Shown here: positions 1 to 8,802 of the stretch, one piece after another | Numbering within the stretch: position 1 is the first letter of the stretch | Layout of the letters: every line of letters begins with the position of its first letter | NCBI RefSeq assembly: GCF_014161445.1 | Contig: NZ_JABBXA010000007.1 | Span: 248,001-312,000, forward strand | Length of the DNA stretch: 64,000 bases | Source: Microbispora sp. H13382 | GTDB lineage: Bacteria > Actinomycetota > Actinomycetes > Streptosporangiales > Streptosporangiaceae | Direction of reading: 5' to 3' | Notes under the pieces: model-generated | What the model was told of the DNA's origin: nothing | Databases searched by the model: none | The model's input: the letters and a program-made list of their open reading frames with translations, nothing else | Made by a program: the position numbers and the translations under genes

Positions 1-733
1 GACCGAGGCCGAGATTTCGGTGGGTGAGGATCGGGTTGCGCGGGTTCGGCTCGTACGGCCCGGTCACGTGGTCGGCCCTGGCCACCACGACCGCGTGGTC
101 GTACGACGTGCCGCCCTCCGACGCCAGCAGGTAGTACCTGCCGCCGACCTTGTACAGGTGGGGGCCCTCGGCCCACACGGCGCCCCGCTGGGCGGCCTCC
201 CAGACGACCCGCTCCTCACCGCGCGGATCCAGCGTGGCCGGGTCGAGCTCCAGGAGGTAGACCTCGGTCTCGCCGGGGTAGCGGGCCGCCTCCCTCTCCC
301 TGGTGCCGGTGAACCAGACGCGGCCGTCGTCGTCGAACAGCAGCGAGGGATCCATACCGCGGGTGCCCGGCAGCCATCGGGGCTCGCTCCAGGGGCCCGC
401 GGGGTCGGCGGCGGTGACGATGAAGTTGCCCCGCCCGTCCACCAGCGTGGTGACGACGTAGAAGACGCCGCCGTGATGGCGGATGGTGGCGGCGTAGACC
501 CCGCCCGAGGGCCGCACGCCGTCCAGGTCGAGCTGGGACGGGCGGTCGAGCACGTGCCCGAGCTGCCGCCAGTTGACCAGGTCCCGGCTGTGGAAGATCG
601 GCACCCCGGGGAACCACTCGAAGCTGGATGTCACCAGGTAGTAGTCCTCGCCCACCCGGCACACCGATGGATCAGGGTGGAACCCGGGGATGACCGGGTT
701 CCGGTACTCCCACCCGTCGACTGCGTCGATCAT
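1..733 (-). CDS. GH43 family glycoside hydrolase (beta-xylosidase/arabinosidase type), 3' end outside window
   Basis: The first 244 residues of a five-bladed beta-propeller glycosidase are visible; the family usually runs 500-550 residues, so about half lies beyond the left edge. All three GH43 acidic residues are recognisable: the base Asp21 in GFHPDPS, the pKa-modulating Asp128 in GMDPS, and the acid Glu189 in AEGPHLY. There is no signal peptide, so it probably acts in the cytoplasm on imported xylo-oligosaccharides or arabinosides. The ATG at 733 follows a GAGAGGGGA ribosome site. It is the third gene of the run that starts with GH5 and GH10, but a strong hairpin separates it from the xylanase. 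Exact substrate (xylose or arabinose units) cannot be decided from this part. Confidence 0.88.
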   Translation of the reverse strand, partial: MIDAVDGWEYRNPVIPGFHPDPSVCRVGEDYYLVTSSFEWFPGVPIFHSRDLVNWRQLGHVLDRPSQLDLDGVRPSGGVYAATIRHHGGVFYVVTTLVDGRGNFIVTAADPAGPWSEPRWLPGTRGMDPSLLFDDDGRVWFTGTREREAARYPGETEVYLLELDPATLDPRGEERVVWEAAQRGAVWAEGPHLYKVGGRYYLLASEGGTSYDHAVVVARADHVTGPYEPNPRNPILTHRNLGLG

Positions 734-758
734 TCGTCCCCTCTCTCTCAAGCGTGAC

Positions 759-790
759 CGGCCCGGTTCCCCTTCCGGGGAACCGGGCCG
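759..790. terminator. Perfect 14-bp GC hairpin between xylanase and GH43
   Basis: Arms CGGCCCGGTTCCCC (759-772) and GGGGAACCGGGCCG (777-790) enclose a TTCC loop. There is no U-tract, as is usual for actinomycete terminators. It lies inside the co-directional xylanase-GH43 run, so it may attenuate rather than end transcription, or stabilise the 3' end of the xylanase message. Confidence 0.75.
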
Positions 791-898
791 TCCGGCACGG
801 ACACGGTGCGCCAGAGCCTCCCAGCGCGGGGCCTCCCTGCGCCAGGCCCCTACGGCGGATCCGGCTCCGGTCATCGGTGTCCGGCTGGATGCCGGGGC

Positions 899-3800
899 TC
901 AGCGCCGAAGTCGGAGCACGCCCCAGTGGCTGGTGTCCCGGTAGCCCTGCCCGGTGGCGTCGCTCCAGGTCACCGCGCTCGTACGGGCGGTCCCGGCGGC
1001 GTCGTTGACCTGGACGTCGAAGCCGAGCAGCGCGCCGTCCTCCAGGGTGACCGTGGGCAGTTTCACGGCCGCCTCGACGACGTATCCGCCGGGGACGACC
1101 TTGGCGGCGGCCGTCAGGTTGTCCTTCACGCCCGCGGCGTCGAAGGTGCCGCCGACGCTGGTCTTACCGGAGAAGCTGATCCGGTACTGGCCGTCGTCGT
1201 CGCCGTAGCCCCTGGTCTTGCCGTTGCCGGGGTCGACGAAGAACTCGACCGAGTCCTGCTCCCAGGGGTTGGCCGACTGCTCGCTGAGCGTGCCGTCGGC
1301 GACCTGCGCCAGCAGGTAGAGCGTCCCGCCGCTCCACAGGGCCCGGGCCCGCGCGGTCGCCCCGGACGTGCCCTGGATCCACGTGGCGGTGCGGATCTCC
1401 GGCGCCTCCGCCCAGACCCGGTCGACGGCGCCGTCCACCACGGGCTGCCGCCTGGGCGCCGTGGTGAGCTTCACCGCCGGCACGGCCGTCACCGTGCCGG
1501 TCCACGTGGTCTCCGACCCGCCGGAGGCGTCCCTGACCACCACGCCGACGTCGGTGCCGAGGGGAAGCCGCGCCTCCACCCGGTAGCCGCCGGACGTCTT
1601 CTTCACGGCCGCGTCCACGCCGTGCGGGTGGCTGCCGTCGCGCCCGACCGCGTACGGCCTGCCGCCCACGGTGAACGTCACCCGGTCGCCCCGGTCGTCG
1701 CCCGGGTCGCGCACCTCCGCCAGGACGTACAGCCACTTGGCCGACGAGCGGGCCTGGAACCCGGCCGACACCTGACCCACGCGGGCGATGGGGACGTCGG
1801 GCAGCAGGTCCCATTCGAGGTCGCGCCCGCCGTCCACCTTCGGCGTCGCGGCGGGGGCCTCCAGCCTGCGCATCAGCGGCGGCAGCTTCGCCGGGTCCAC
1901 GATCCCCCAGTACGCCGGCTTGGCCTGGAGCTCGTCGTCGAAGGGCAGCGGCGCGTTCAGCCGGGTGATCGGGAAGGTCGACAGCCACGTGCCGTCGTCG
2001 GCCAGGCCCCAGACGGTGACCGAGCTGATCTCGCTCTTGTGCCTGCGGAAGACGTCGAACAGCTCCTTGTAGCGGTAGCCCTGCTCGGCGAGCACCTCCG
2101 CGGGGATGGTGTCCCAGGTGGAGACGAAGTCGGGGTAGACGCTCACGTCCAGCTCGGTGATCTGCTGGTCCACGCGGAGCGTCGCGAACTTCTCGATGGT
2201 GGCCTCGACCTCGGCGGCGGGCGGCTGCTCGATGTTCAGGTGGAGCTGGTGGCCGACGCCGTCGATCGGCACGCCCTCCGCCCTCAGCTTCTTCACCAGG
2301 GCGTACAACGCCTGCCGCTTGCGCGGGAACTCGGTGTTGTAGTCGTTGATGAACAGCTTGGCGGCCGGGTCGGTCTCGCGCGCGACGCGGAAGGCCGTGC
2401 GGATGAAGTCGAGGCCGGTGATCTGGAACCACTTCGACCGGCGCAGGCCGTCGGGCTGGTTCTCGTCGATCACCTCGTTGACCACGTCCCAGACCGCGAT
2501 CTTGCCCTTGTAACGGCCGACCAGGGTCTTGACGTGGTTCTCCAGCCGCTTCAGCAGCAGCGCCTTGTCCTGCGCGGAGGAGGTGAGGTCGCGGTCGCCG
2601 TCCTTGAACACCCAGTCGGGCGTCTGGCTGTGCCAGGCGAGCGTGTGCCCGCGGAAGGTCAGCCCGTGCCGGACGGCGTAGTCCACCAGGTAGTCGCCCT
2701 CGGCGAAGCTGAACTCGCCCTCGCGCGGCTCGGTCGCGTCCCACTTGAGGTCGTTGCCGGGGGTGACGCCGCCGAAGTGCTTGAGCAGCAGGTCGCCGTG
2801 CTCGCCGAGCGTCTGGGCGCGGGAGATCGCCGCCCCCAGGGTGAACGGCACCTCGTCCTTCAGCGAGGGGATGCCGGTCTGGATCGGCTTGGGCTCGACG
2901 TACGTCAGCGTGAAGTCGTCCAGGTAGAAGGGGAACGTCCCGTCGTCGGACTCCACGTAGACGCTGAGGAAGTCCACGTCGTAGGCGAGGGTGTAGGTGC
3001 CGGTGAGCTGGACCCACTGCCCCGCCGGGACCGCCTTCGGCGCGGCCACCCGCTCGTAGCTGGGCGTGCCGCCGGTCCGGCGCTCGATCGACAGGCCGAG
3101 GTTGCCCGAGGTCGTGTCCGGGCCGAGGCGCACCCAGGCCGACAGGGTGTACTTCGCCCCCTTGGCCATCTTGCCCAGCACGCTGATCGCCGGGCCGTCC
3201 CACGAGGCCGAGCGGCCGGTGACGGCGAGGCTGCGCGTGCCGCCGTGCGCCGCCTCCGGGCTCGCCGTCAGGGACGCCGAGGCGCGCGGCGACCAGCCCT
3301 GCGCCGTGCCGGTCTCGAAGTCGGTGGTGAGCCCGGAGCGCGAGGGGTCGCTGTCGGAGGTGACCACGATGTCGTCGATGTAGTACTTCGCGGTGGCGTC
3401 GGAGCTCTCGGCGTAGAGCTGCAGGCCGGTGGAGTCGGCTCCGAAGGAGTAGGTGCCCGACAGCTCGGCCCAGCCGCCGTCGGTCACGGTGGCGGCGGCG
3501 ACCCGCTCGTAGGTGGTGTCGCCGCCGTCAGGGGTGCGCTGCATGGTCAGCGCGATCGTGCTGGACGGCTCCCCGCTCACCATCCGCGCGTACGCGGTCA
3601 CCTGGTAGGTGACGCCCTTCTCGAAGGGCGGGCTGATGGACGCCCCGTGCCAGGTGGCGGTGCGGCCGGAGGTGAGCAGGGAGCGCGACCCCGAGTGCGC
3701 GGCGTCGGAGGTCGCGCCGACCTCGACCCCGTCGCCTCTGGGCCCCCATCCCTGGGTGGTGCCGTCTTCGAAGTCGTACTTCGCGACCTGCACGGCCGCG

Positions 3801-3970
3801 GCGGCGGCGGGAGTCGCGTTCGCCACGACCGCCGGCAGTCCCATGAGTGCGCACAGCACGGCCGCGACAGCGGGCCGGACTGCAAACGAACGCAGCACGG
3901 CCGCGGCAGCGGGCCGAAGTGAGAGCGATCGCGGGACTACCGCGGCCGTCCGGGAAAGGAGGCTGCGCAT
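899..3970 (-). CDS. Secreted multidomain GH10 endo-1,4-beta-xylanase with CBM22 pair and CBM9-like pair
   Basis: A 1023-residue exported xylanase that cuts the beta-1,4-xylan backbone outside the cell. Order of parts: long signal region (about 1-58), two CBM22-like modules (about 62-205 and 215-358, each with a DFExG..GW start and a Y[IL]DD(I/F) end), GH10 barrel (about 365-700) and two C-terminal CBM9-like modules (about 710-850 and 855-1023). The acid/base is Glu499 in WDVVNEV and the nucleophile Glu606 in ITELDVS; GHTLAWHSQ is also typical. The ATG at 3970 has GAGGAG upstream. It follows the GH5 gene by 22 bp, so the two are probably one transcript under the divergent LacI repressor. The N-terminus carries an internal duplication described separately. 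The family call is secure; exact module boundaries are estimates. Confidence 0.95.
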   Translation of the reverse strand: MRSLLSRTAAVVPRSLSLRPAAAAVLRSFAVRPAVAAVLCALMGLPAVVANATPAAAAAVQVAKYDFEDGTTQGWGPRGDGVEVGATSDAAHSGSRSLLTSGRTATWHGASISPPFEKGVTYQVTAYARMVSGEPSSTIALTMQRTPDGGDTTYERVAAATVTDGGWAELSGTYSFGADSTGLQLYAESSDATAKYYIDDIVVTSDSDPSRSGLTTDFETGTAQGWSPRASASLTASPEAAHGGTRSLAVTGRSASWDGPAISVLGKMAKGAKYTLSAWVRLGPDTTSGNLGLSIERRTGGTPSYERVAAPKAVPAGQWVQLTGTYTLAYDVDFLSVYVESDDGTFPFYLDDFTLTYVEPKPIQTGIPSLKDEVPFTLGAAISRAQTLGEHGDLLLKHFGGVTPGNDLKWDATEPREGEFSFAEGDYLVDYAVRHGLTFRGHTLAWHSQTPDWVFKDGDRDLTSSAQDKALLLKRLENHVKTLVGRYKGKIAVWDVVNEVIDENQPDGLRRSKWFQITGLDFIRTAFRVARETDPAAKLFINDYNTEFPRKRQALYALVKKLRAEGVPIDGVGHQLHLNIEQPPAAEVEATIEKFATLRVDQQITELDVSVYPDFVSTWDTIPAEVLAEQGYRYKELFDVFRRHKSEISSVTVWGLADDGTWLSTFPITRLNAPLPFDDELQAKPAYWGIVDPAKLPPLMRRLEAPAATPKVDGGRDLEWDLLPDVPIARVGQVSAGFQARSSAKWLYVLAEVRDPGDDRGDRVTFTVGGRPYAVGRDGSHPHGVDAAVKKTSGGYRVEARLPLGTDVGVVVRDASGGSETTWTGTVTAVPAVKLTTAPRRQPVVDGAVDRVWAEAPEIRTATWIQGTSGATARARALWSGGTLYLLAQVADGTLSEQSANPWEQDSVEFFVDPGNGKTRGYGDDDGQYRISFSGKTSVGGTFDAAGVKDNLTAAAKVVPGGYVVEAAVKLPTVTLEDGALLGFDVQVNDAAGTARTSAVTWSDATGQGYRDTSHWGVLRLRR
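3854..3916. repeat. 24-bp direct repeat inside the xylanase signal-peptide coding region
   Basis: Copies at 3854-3877 and 3893-3916 differ at one base and are offset by 39 bp (13 codons). In protein they give two similar RPAxAAVLR/C stretches, which makes the hydrophobic leader longer than usual. Confidence 0.85.
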
Positions 3971-3992
3971 CGGGGGGTCTCCTCGTGCCGCG

Positions 3993-5369
3993 CTAGCGCG
4001 CGGACAGGTTGTCGGCGAGAAGCCGGATCAGAGGCTCGCGCCGGGTGCAGTCGGACAGGGCGAAGGAGTCGGCGAGCGCGATCAGCTCGTCGTCGTCCAG
4101 CCCGCGGAACAGATCGGCGTACTCGGGGAGGAGCGCCTGTGCGATCAGGATGTGCCGGATGAGATCGTCGGTCTGGTAGCGGGCGCCCCACGGGTAAGGG
4201 TCCCAGCTGGGGAACTCGGTGTCGATCAGCCGGTGCAGCGGCGCGAGCTCGCCCGCCGTCTCCTCCATCGTCGAGCCCCACCGGTCGGCGCCGAGCCGCT
4301 TCTTCTTCGCCATGAACGGCCCGAACCGCTCCATGTACGACCCGCCGGCGCAGACCAGGCCCTGCAGGCCGACGTCCTTGTAGGTCCAGATGGACCAGCC
4401 GGCCTCGTACGCGTCGAAGATCTCCAGCTGGTCGCGCAGGATCTGGTAGCGCTGCTCGTCCACGGAGGGGTCACCGGTGTAGACGGGCCCGAACTCCCCG
4501 ACCCAGATCGGCGTGCCGGTCTCCCGCTGGAAGGTGGTGCGGCGGGCGAAGGTGCGCTCCAGTTCGTCGCGGTCGCACCACTCGCCCCTGGTGAAGCCCG
4601 GGTAGGGGCCGCCGTGGGCGAACCCGGCCAGCGCGTAGTCGTGACAGACGAAAACGGTGTTCTCGTAGACCTCGTGGAAGACCGAGAAGTCGGTGGAGTA
4701 GGTGTTGCCGTCGAGGAACAGCACGTGGGCGGGGTCCACCGCGCGCAGCGCCTTGACCAGACGGTCGTAGAAGGGCCCGACCACCCTGCCGCTGGGGTCG
4801 CCCGGCTCGTTGATCGGGTTGTAGCCCGCCACCCAAGGGTTGTCCTTGTAGTGGTCGGCCAGCGCCTCCCACAGGTGAACCGCGCGGTCCTGGAAGTGCC
4901 GGTGCTGCCAGAAGGAGGCGACGTGGGTGGGGTTGTCGGAGTGCCAGTGCTGGTTCTGCGCCCCCGGGAGCGCGTGCAGGTCGATGACGCTGTAGACGCC
5001 GCGCTCACCCAGCATCCCGATCACGCGATCGAGATGGCGGAAGCCGCGCTCGATGATCTCCATCGGCCGGTCGTCCGTCTCGAAGTGACGGTAGTTGACC
5101 GGGATCCGCACGCAGTTGACGCCCATGTCCCGCAGCAGGTCGGCGTCGGCCTCGGTGAAGAACGAGGTGAGGAAGCGCTCGAAGAACAGCTCGTAGCGTT
5201 CCTCGCCGAGCGCTTCCAGCACCGCCGCGCGCATGGAGGACTCGTTGGCCGCGTAGCCGGTGATGAAGTTCTCCATGTTGAGCCAGCCGCCCAGGCCGAC
5301 CCCCCGCAGCCGGACCGTGCCGCCCGTCTCGTCTACCAGCCGGGATCCGGACACACGCAGCAGCGTCAT
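3993..5369 (-). CDS. GH5-type glycoside hydrolase without signal peptide
   Basis: A 458-residue retaining beta-glycosidase. The N-terminal RGVGLGGWLNMENF block resembles exo-beta-1,3-glucanase-like GH5 enzymes. The acid/base is Glu188 in NPINEPG and the nucleophile Glu292 in WVGEFGP, with HDY and a WSIWTYKD block as expected for the barrel. No export signal is seen, so it should act inside the cell on transported oligosaccharides. It is the first gene of the GH5-GH10-GH43 run; its promoter region is shared with the divergent LacI gene and contains palindromes likely to bind that repressor. Substrate (glucan, mannan or glucosylceramide-like) is not decidable from motifs alone. Confidence 0.85.
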   Translation of the reverse strand: MTLLRVSGSRLVDETGGTVRLRGVGLGGWLNMENFITGYAANESSMRAAVLEALGEERYELFFERFLTSFFTEADADLLRDMGVNCVRIPVNYRHFETDDRPMEIIERGFRHLDRVIGMLGERGVYSVIDLHALPGAQNQHWHSDNPTHVASFWQHRHFQDRAVHLWEALADHYKDNPWVAGYNPINEPGDPSGRVVGPFYDRLVKALRAVDPAHVLFLDGNTYSTDFSVFHEVYENTVFVCHDYALAGFAHGGPYPGFTRGEWCDRDELERTFARRTTFQRETGTPIWVGEFGPVYTGDPSVDEQRYQILRDQLEIFDAYEAGWSIWTYKDVGLQGLVCAGGSYMERFGPFMAKKKRLGADRWGSTMEETAGELAPLHRLIDTEFPSWDPYPWGARYQTDDLIRHILIAQALLPEYADLFRGLDDDELIALADSFALSDCTRREPLIRLLADNLSAR

Positions 5370-5453
5370 CGATTCTCCTCAATCTCCGAAAATCCTCGAA
5401 ACCGGCGGCGTGGCCGGAGGGCGACGGCCCCGCTTCTCCTCGGCTACCCGCTG

Positions 5454-5524
5454 CTGAAAAGTTTCGGCCAGTATCCGAATGTTTCGTGGTCCGGAGGATA
5501 AGTAAAGCTGAGGTTAAGCGTCAA
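5454..5524 (-). promoter_or_regulatory. Promoter and two operator-like palindromes for the GH5-xylanase run
   Basis: Reading the minus strand, TTGACG (5524-5519), a 17-bp spacer and TTATCC (5501-5496) form a good promoter. Just downstream lie CCGAATGTTTCGT (5475-5487) and CTGAAAAGTTTCGG (5454-5467), variants of the CGAAA-N-TTTCG palindrome. Sites placed right after the start point fit repression by the LacI protein encoded divergently. CGAA-N-TTCG-type sites are known for BxlR-like xylan repressors of Streptomyces (recalled, not looked up). Confidence 0.6.
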
Positions 5525-5576
5525 GGGCGCTGTCGGCTTGATCACGACGATGAACCGTCTCATCAGGAGGAACCGG

Positions 5577-5606
5577 TTCAGGTATCCCGAAAGTTTCGGC
5601 TACGAT
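5577..5606 (+). promoter_or_regulatory. Leaderless promoter of the LacI gene with embedded operator palindrome
   Basis: TTCAGG (5577-5582), an 18-bp spacer and TACGAT (5601-5606) stand 7 bp before the ATG at 5614, so the message is probably leaderless. The palindrome CCGAAAGTTTCGG (5587-5599; 6-bp arms around one base) fills the spacer, which suggests autorepression. Confidence 0.6.
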
Positions 5607-5613
5607 CTGCTTC

Positions 5614-6624
5614 ATGCCAGTGAAAAGGCGGGTGACCATCGCCCAGATAGCGGAGGAGGCCGGAGTCTCCGTTCCGACCGTGTCCAAGGTGATCAACGGC
5701 CGTCCCGAGGTGGCGCCGGAGACCCGTCAGCGAGTGGAGCGCCTCCTGCAGAAGCACGGCTACCAGCGCAGGACGGGACAGGGCGACGGCCCGGTCGGTT
5801 TACTGGACCTGGTGTTCGCCGAGATCGAGAGCCCGTGGGCCATGGAACTGGTGCGCGGGGCCGAGCAGGCGGCGCACGAGGCCGCCGCGAGCGTGGTGAT
5901 ATCCGTGCTGCACACGCATGCGGGCCCCGGCCGTGACTGGCTCGAGCGCATCGCGGCGCGGCGGACGGACGGTGTGATCATCGTCAGCTCCCGGCTCTCG
6001 GTGCGGCAGCAGGGCCAGCTCAGCGCCCGCTCGATCCCGTTCGTCGTCGTCGACCCCGAGGGCGAGCCGCCACCCGGCGTGGCGTCTGTCGGCGCGACCA
6101 ACTGGCACGGCGGCCTGGCGGCCACGCGCCACCTCCTCGACCTCGGACACACCCGGATCGGCATGATCGGCGGCCCGCCCGACATGCTCTGCAGCCGGGC
6201 CAGGATCGACGGCTACCGCGCCGCGCTTGAGACCGCCGGGGTGTCCATCGACCCCGAGCTCATCCGGTACGGCGACTTCCTGGTCAACTCGGGCCACGAC
6301 GCCGGTCACGCGCTGCTCTCGCTGGACAACCCCCCGACCGCCATCTTCGCCGGCAGCGACATGCAGGCGTTCGGCGTGTTCGAGGCGGCCAGGCAGCGGG
6401 GCCTGCGGGTGCCCGAGGACCTCAGCGTGGTCGGCTTCGACGACCTGCCGCTGTCCCGGTCCGCGTGGCCGCCGCTGACCACCGTGCGCCAGCCGCTGGA
6501 GGAGATGGCCGCGCTGGCCGCGCGCATGGTGCTGGCCATGGGCCGGGGCGAGAACACCGAGGCCCGCCGCGTCGAGCTGTCCACCGATCTGGTGATCCGG
6601 GAGAGCACCGCAAGTCCCCGGTGA
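5614..6624 (+). CDS. LacI-family transcriptional repressor, probable xylan-utilisation regulator
   Basis: A 336-residue LacI/GalR protein. Residues 6-28 (VTIAQIAEEAGVSVPTVSKV) form the helix-turn-helix, followed by the hinge region and a periplasmic-binding-like sugar-sensing core. The end has the usual GFDDLPLS...TTVRQP block. It lies divergent from the GH5-GH10-GH43 run and the intergenic region carries CCGAAAGTTTCGG-type palindromes, so it most likely represses those genes and itself until a xylo- or gluco-oligosaccharide is bound. No ribosome site is visible; the start is read as leaderless. A role like BxlR is inferred from the operator form and the neighbours, not from residue-level proof. 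Confidence 0.9.
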   Translation: MPVKRRVTIAQIAEEAGVSVPTVSKVINGRPEVAPETRQRVERLLQKHGYQRRTGQGDGPVGLLDLVFAEIESPWAMELVRGAEQAAHEAAASVVISVLHTHAGPGRDWLERIAARRTDGVIIVSSRLSVRQQGQLSARSIPFVVVDPEGEPPPGVASVGATNWHGGLAATRHLLDLGHTRIGMIGGPPDMLCSRARIDGYRAALETAGVSIDPELIRYGDFLVNSGHDAGHALLSLDNPPTAIFAGSDMQAFGVFEAARQRGLRVPEDLSVVGFDDLPLSRSAWPPLTTVRQPLEEMAALAARMVLAMGRGENTEARRVELSTDLVIRESTASPR

Positions 6625-6764
6625 AAGCCCGGCGGAACGATGAAACCGCAACCGGTCCCATGATCGTCCAAAATGGGAGCGCATGGACGAACGGGGGCGC
6701 GATGGCCGACGGACACGCTAAGGTTTCTGCGGATATCGCCGGGTTCGCGGGACGGGGCTGACGG

Positions 6765-8780
6765 TTGCGGAGTTGGGGTGGAGCGGCCGTCACGGCATTC
6801 GCCGCGGCACTCGTGCTCCTGGGAGGTTCCGGGTCGGCGGCCCTCGCGGCGCCGGCCCGCGACGAGGCCGGGACTGTGCGGACCACGGCTCATGGGGCGG
6901 TTGGGGCGCACGCGGCGGCCGCCTCGGCGCCGATGGTTCCCCGGGCGACCGGGGCGGCGGAGCCGTCCGTCGAGGAGCGGCCCTGCCCGGTCGCCGTGCC
7001 GTCCGGCACGACCTGCGGCTACCTCCTCGTCCCCGAGCGGCGCGACGTCCCCAACAGCAGGACCATCAAGGTCGGCTACGCGGTGCACCACGCGCCGGAA
7101 GCCTCGGGTCAGCCGGCCGATCCGGTCGTCTACATGAGCGGCGGCCCGGGATCGGCCTCGCTCCAGCTCACCGGATTCCTCACGCAGATGCTCCCCGGCC
7201 GCGACGTGGTCGTCCTCGAACAGCGCGGCGGCCGTTACTCCGAGCCCAGGCTGAGCTGCCCCGAGATCGCCCGCGGGATCGTCGACACCCTGCGCGGACC
7301 CGGGCCGGGAGCGGCCGAGAACGTCCCACTCGCCCGGCAGGCGCTGGCCTGTCAGTCGCGCCTGGAGGCGGAGCAGGTCGACCTGCGCGGCTACCGGACC
7401 ACCGAGATCGCGGCCGACGTCGTGGACCTGCGGGCCGCGCTCGGCTACCCGGGGTGGCACCTGTTCGGCGTCAGCTATTCCACCCGCCCGATGCTGCTGG
7501 CGGCGGCGCGCGACCCGGAGGGCACCCGGGGGGTCGTGCTGGACTCCCTGCTTCCCGCGCGCGCCCACTGGTACGACGAGGCGTCCGCCGCGCTCTCGGC
7601 GACGATGACCAAGCTGGGGATCGCCGCCAGGTTCGACGCCATGGTGAAAGCGCTCAACGCCCGCCCCGCGACGTACGAGACCCGGGACCCGCTCACCCGC
7701 GAGCGGCTGACCGTACGGCTCAACGGGGACGACGTGGCGACGATCCTCGCCGAGGCGCTGCACGAGACCGACGTGATCCCGATCGTGCCGGCCCTCGTGG
7801 ACGGGCTGGCCGCCGGGCGCACCGAACTGCTGCAGCCGCTGGTCGACGCGGCGGGCGACGGGCTGACCTCGCACGAGTGGGGGCTGTACTACGCCGTCCA
7901 GTGCCAGGACGAGGTGCCGGACAACACCTTCCCCGAGTCGCGGAGCCCCCGGCTGTTCACCGGGGTCGTCGACGCGGCGGTCTGCGACGCCTGGGGGCTG
8001 CCCGCCGCGCGGGCCGAGGCCGACGCGCTGACGCCCGGCGCGACCGCCGCCCTCGCCTCCGCGGGAGGCGAGACGGGAGGCACGGCCACCGGGAGCGCGG
8101 AAGGCACGGCGGCCGGGAGCACGGAAGGCACGGCCGCCGGGAGCACGGCCCCGCCGATCCTGGTCCTGGGCGGCGGGTACGACCCCACCACCCCGCCGGA
8201 GGCCGCGCGTGAGGCGGTGTCGGCCGTGCCGGGCGCGCGGTTCGCCGAGTTCGCCGGGACCGGGCACGCCGTGTTCCTGTCGAACGGCTGCGCACGCCGG
8301 ACGATCGCCGCGTTCCTCGACGACCCGGCAGCGACGGCGCGCGCCTGCGATCCCGGCGCCGCGCCGCACGCGCTCGTGCGGCCGGGCGATCTCGCCCTCA
8401 CCTCCTCGGTCTACCGGCTGCTCCGGTCGCCGATCCCGCTGGCGGTCCCCGCGGCCTTCCTGCTCGTGTCGGTCGTCCAGCTCCTCGCGGCGCTGGTCTC
8501 CCTGATCCGCAGGCGCGGCGGCGGGTTGAGCGCGCTCGCGGGCCTGGCGGGCGTCGCGCTGTGCGGGCTGTCGGCGCTCAGCCTGTCGGCCATGGAGGAC
8601 TGGACCGCACTGGCGATCGGGGTGCCGCACGGCCTGGCGTGGTACGGCCTGCTGGCCCTCGTCTCCACCGGGCTGTCGATCGTCGAGGCGTTCCGGCTGA
8701 ACGCCGCCGCCGCCCGGATCGTCCCCGCCCTGACCGGTCTGGCACTCATCGCCTGGCTGTACGGCTGGCTGCTCGCCTGA
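6765..8780 (+). CDS. Exported alpha/beta hydrolase, tripeptidyl-aminopeptidase (TAP) type with C-terminal membrane domain
   Basis: A 671-residue protein starting at TTG. It has a signal segment (about 5-30), an alpha/beta hydrolase core with the oxyanion MSGGPG loop, nucleophile Ser237 in GVSYS (the family more often has GGSYGT), Asp473 in GGGYDPTTP and His501 in GTGHAVF. Two Cys pairs fit an extracytoplasmic fold. The last 120 residues hold about four hydrophobic segments, which is unusual for TAP-like enzymes and would anchor the catalytic domain outside the membrane. A Gly/Thr/Ser linker of about 40 residues between the core and the Asp strand is made from tandem repeats. The start is uncertain: no clear ribosome site, and the TTG is chosen because it opens the signal segment. 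Confidence 0.8.
   Translation: MRSWGGAAVTAFAAALVLLGGSGSAALAAPARDEAGTVRTTAHGAVGAHAAAASAPMVPRATGAAEPSVEERPCPVAVPSGTTCGYLLVPERRDVPNSRTIKVGYAVHHAPEASGQPADPVVYMSGGPGSASLQLTGFLTQMLPGRDVVVLEQRGGRYSEPRLSCPEIARGIVDTLRGPGPGAAENVPLARQALACQSRLEAEQVDLRGYRTTEIAADVVDLRAALGYPGWHLFGVSYSTRPMLLAAARDPEGTRGVVLDSLLPARAHWYDEASAALSATMTKLGIAARFDAMVKALNARPATYETRDPLTRERLTVRLNGDDVATILAEALHETDVIPIVPALVDGLAAGRTELLQPLVDAAGDGLTSHEWGLYYAVQCQDEVPDNTFPESRSPRLFTGVVDAAVCDAWGLPAARAEADALTPGATAALASAGGETGGTATGSAEGTAAGSTEGTAAGSTAPPILVLGGGYDPTTPPEAAREAVSAVPGARFAEFAGTGHAVFLSNGCARRTIAAFLDDPAATARACDPGAAPHALVRPGDLALTSSVYRLLRSPIPLAVPAAFLLVSVVQLLAALVSLIRRRGGGLSALAGLAGVALCGLSALSLSAMEDWTALAIGVPHGLAWYGLLALVSTGLSIVEAFRLNAAAARIVPALTGLALIAWLYGWLLA
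8076..8147. repeat. Three tandem 24-bp units coding a Gly/Thr/Ser linker
   Basis: Units 8076-8099, 8100-8123 and 8124-8147 follow the pattern GRAGGCACGGCSRCCGGGAG. They encode repeats of GTAxGSxE inside the alpha/beta hydrolase and look like a recent in-frame expansion. Confidence 0.85.
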
Positions 8781-8802
8781 TCAAGCAGGCCTCAAGAAAA
8801 AG

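Noticed and set aside
806-3922. A 1038-codon plus-strand frame opposite the xylanase
   Set aside because: It is a composition artefact; the minus strand has full CBM22-GH10-CBM9 content.
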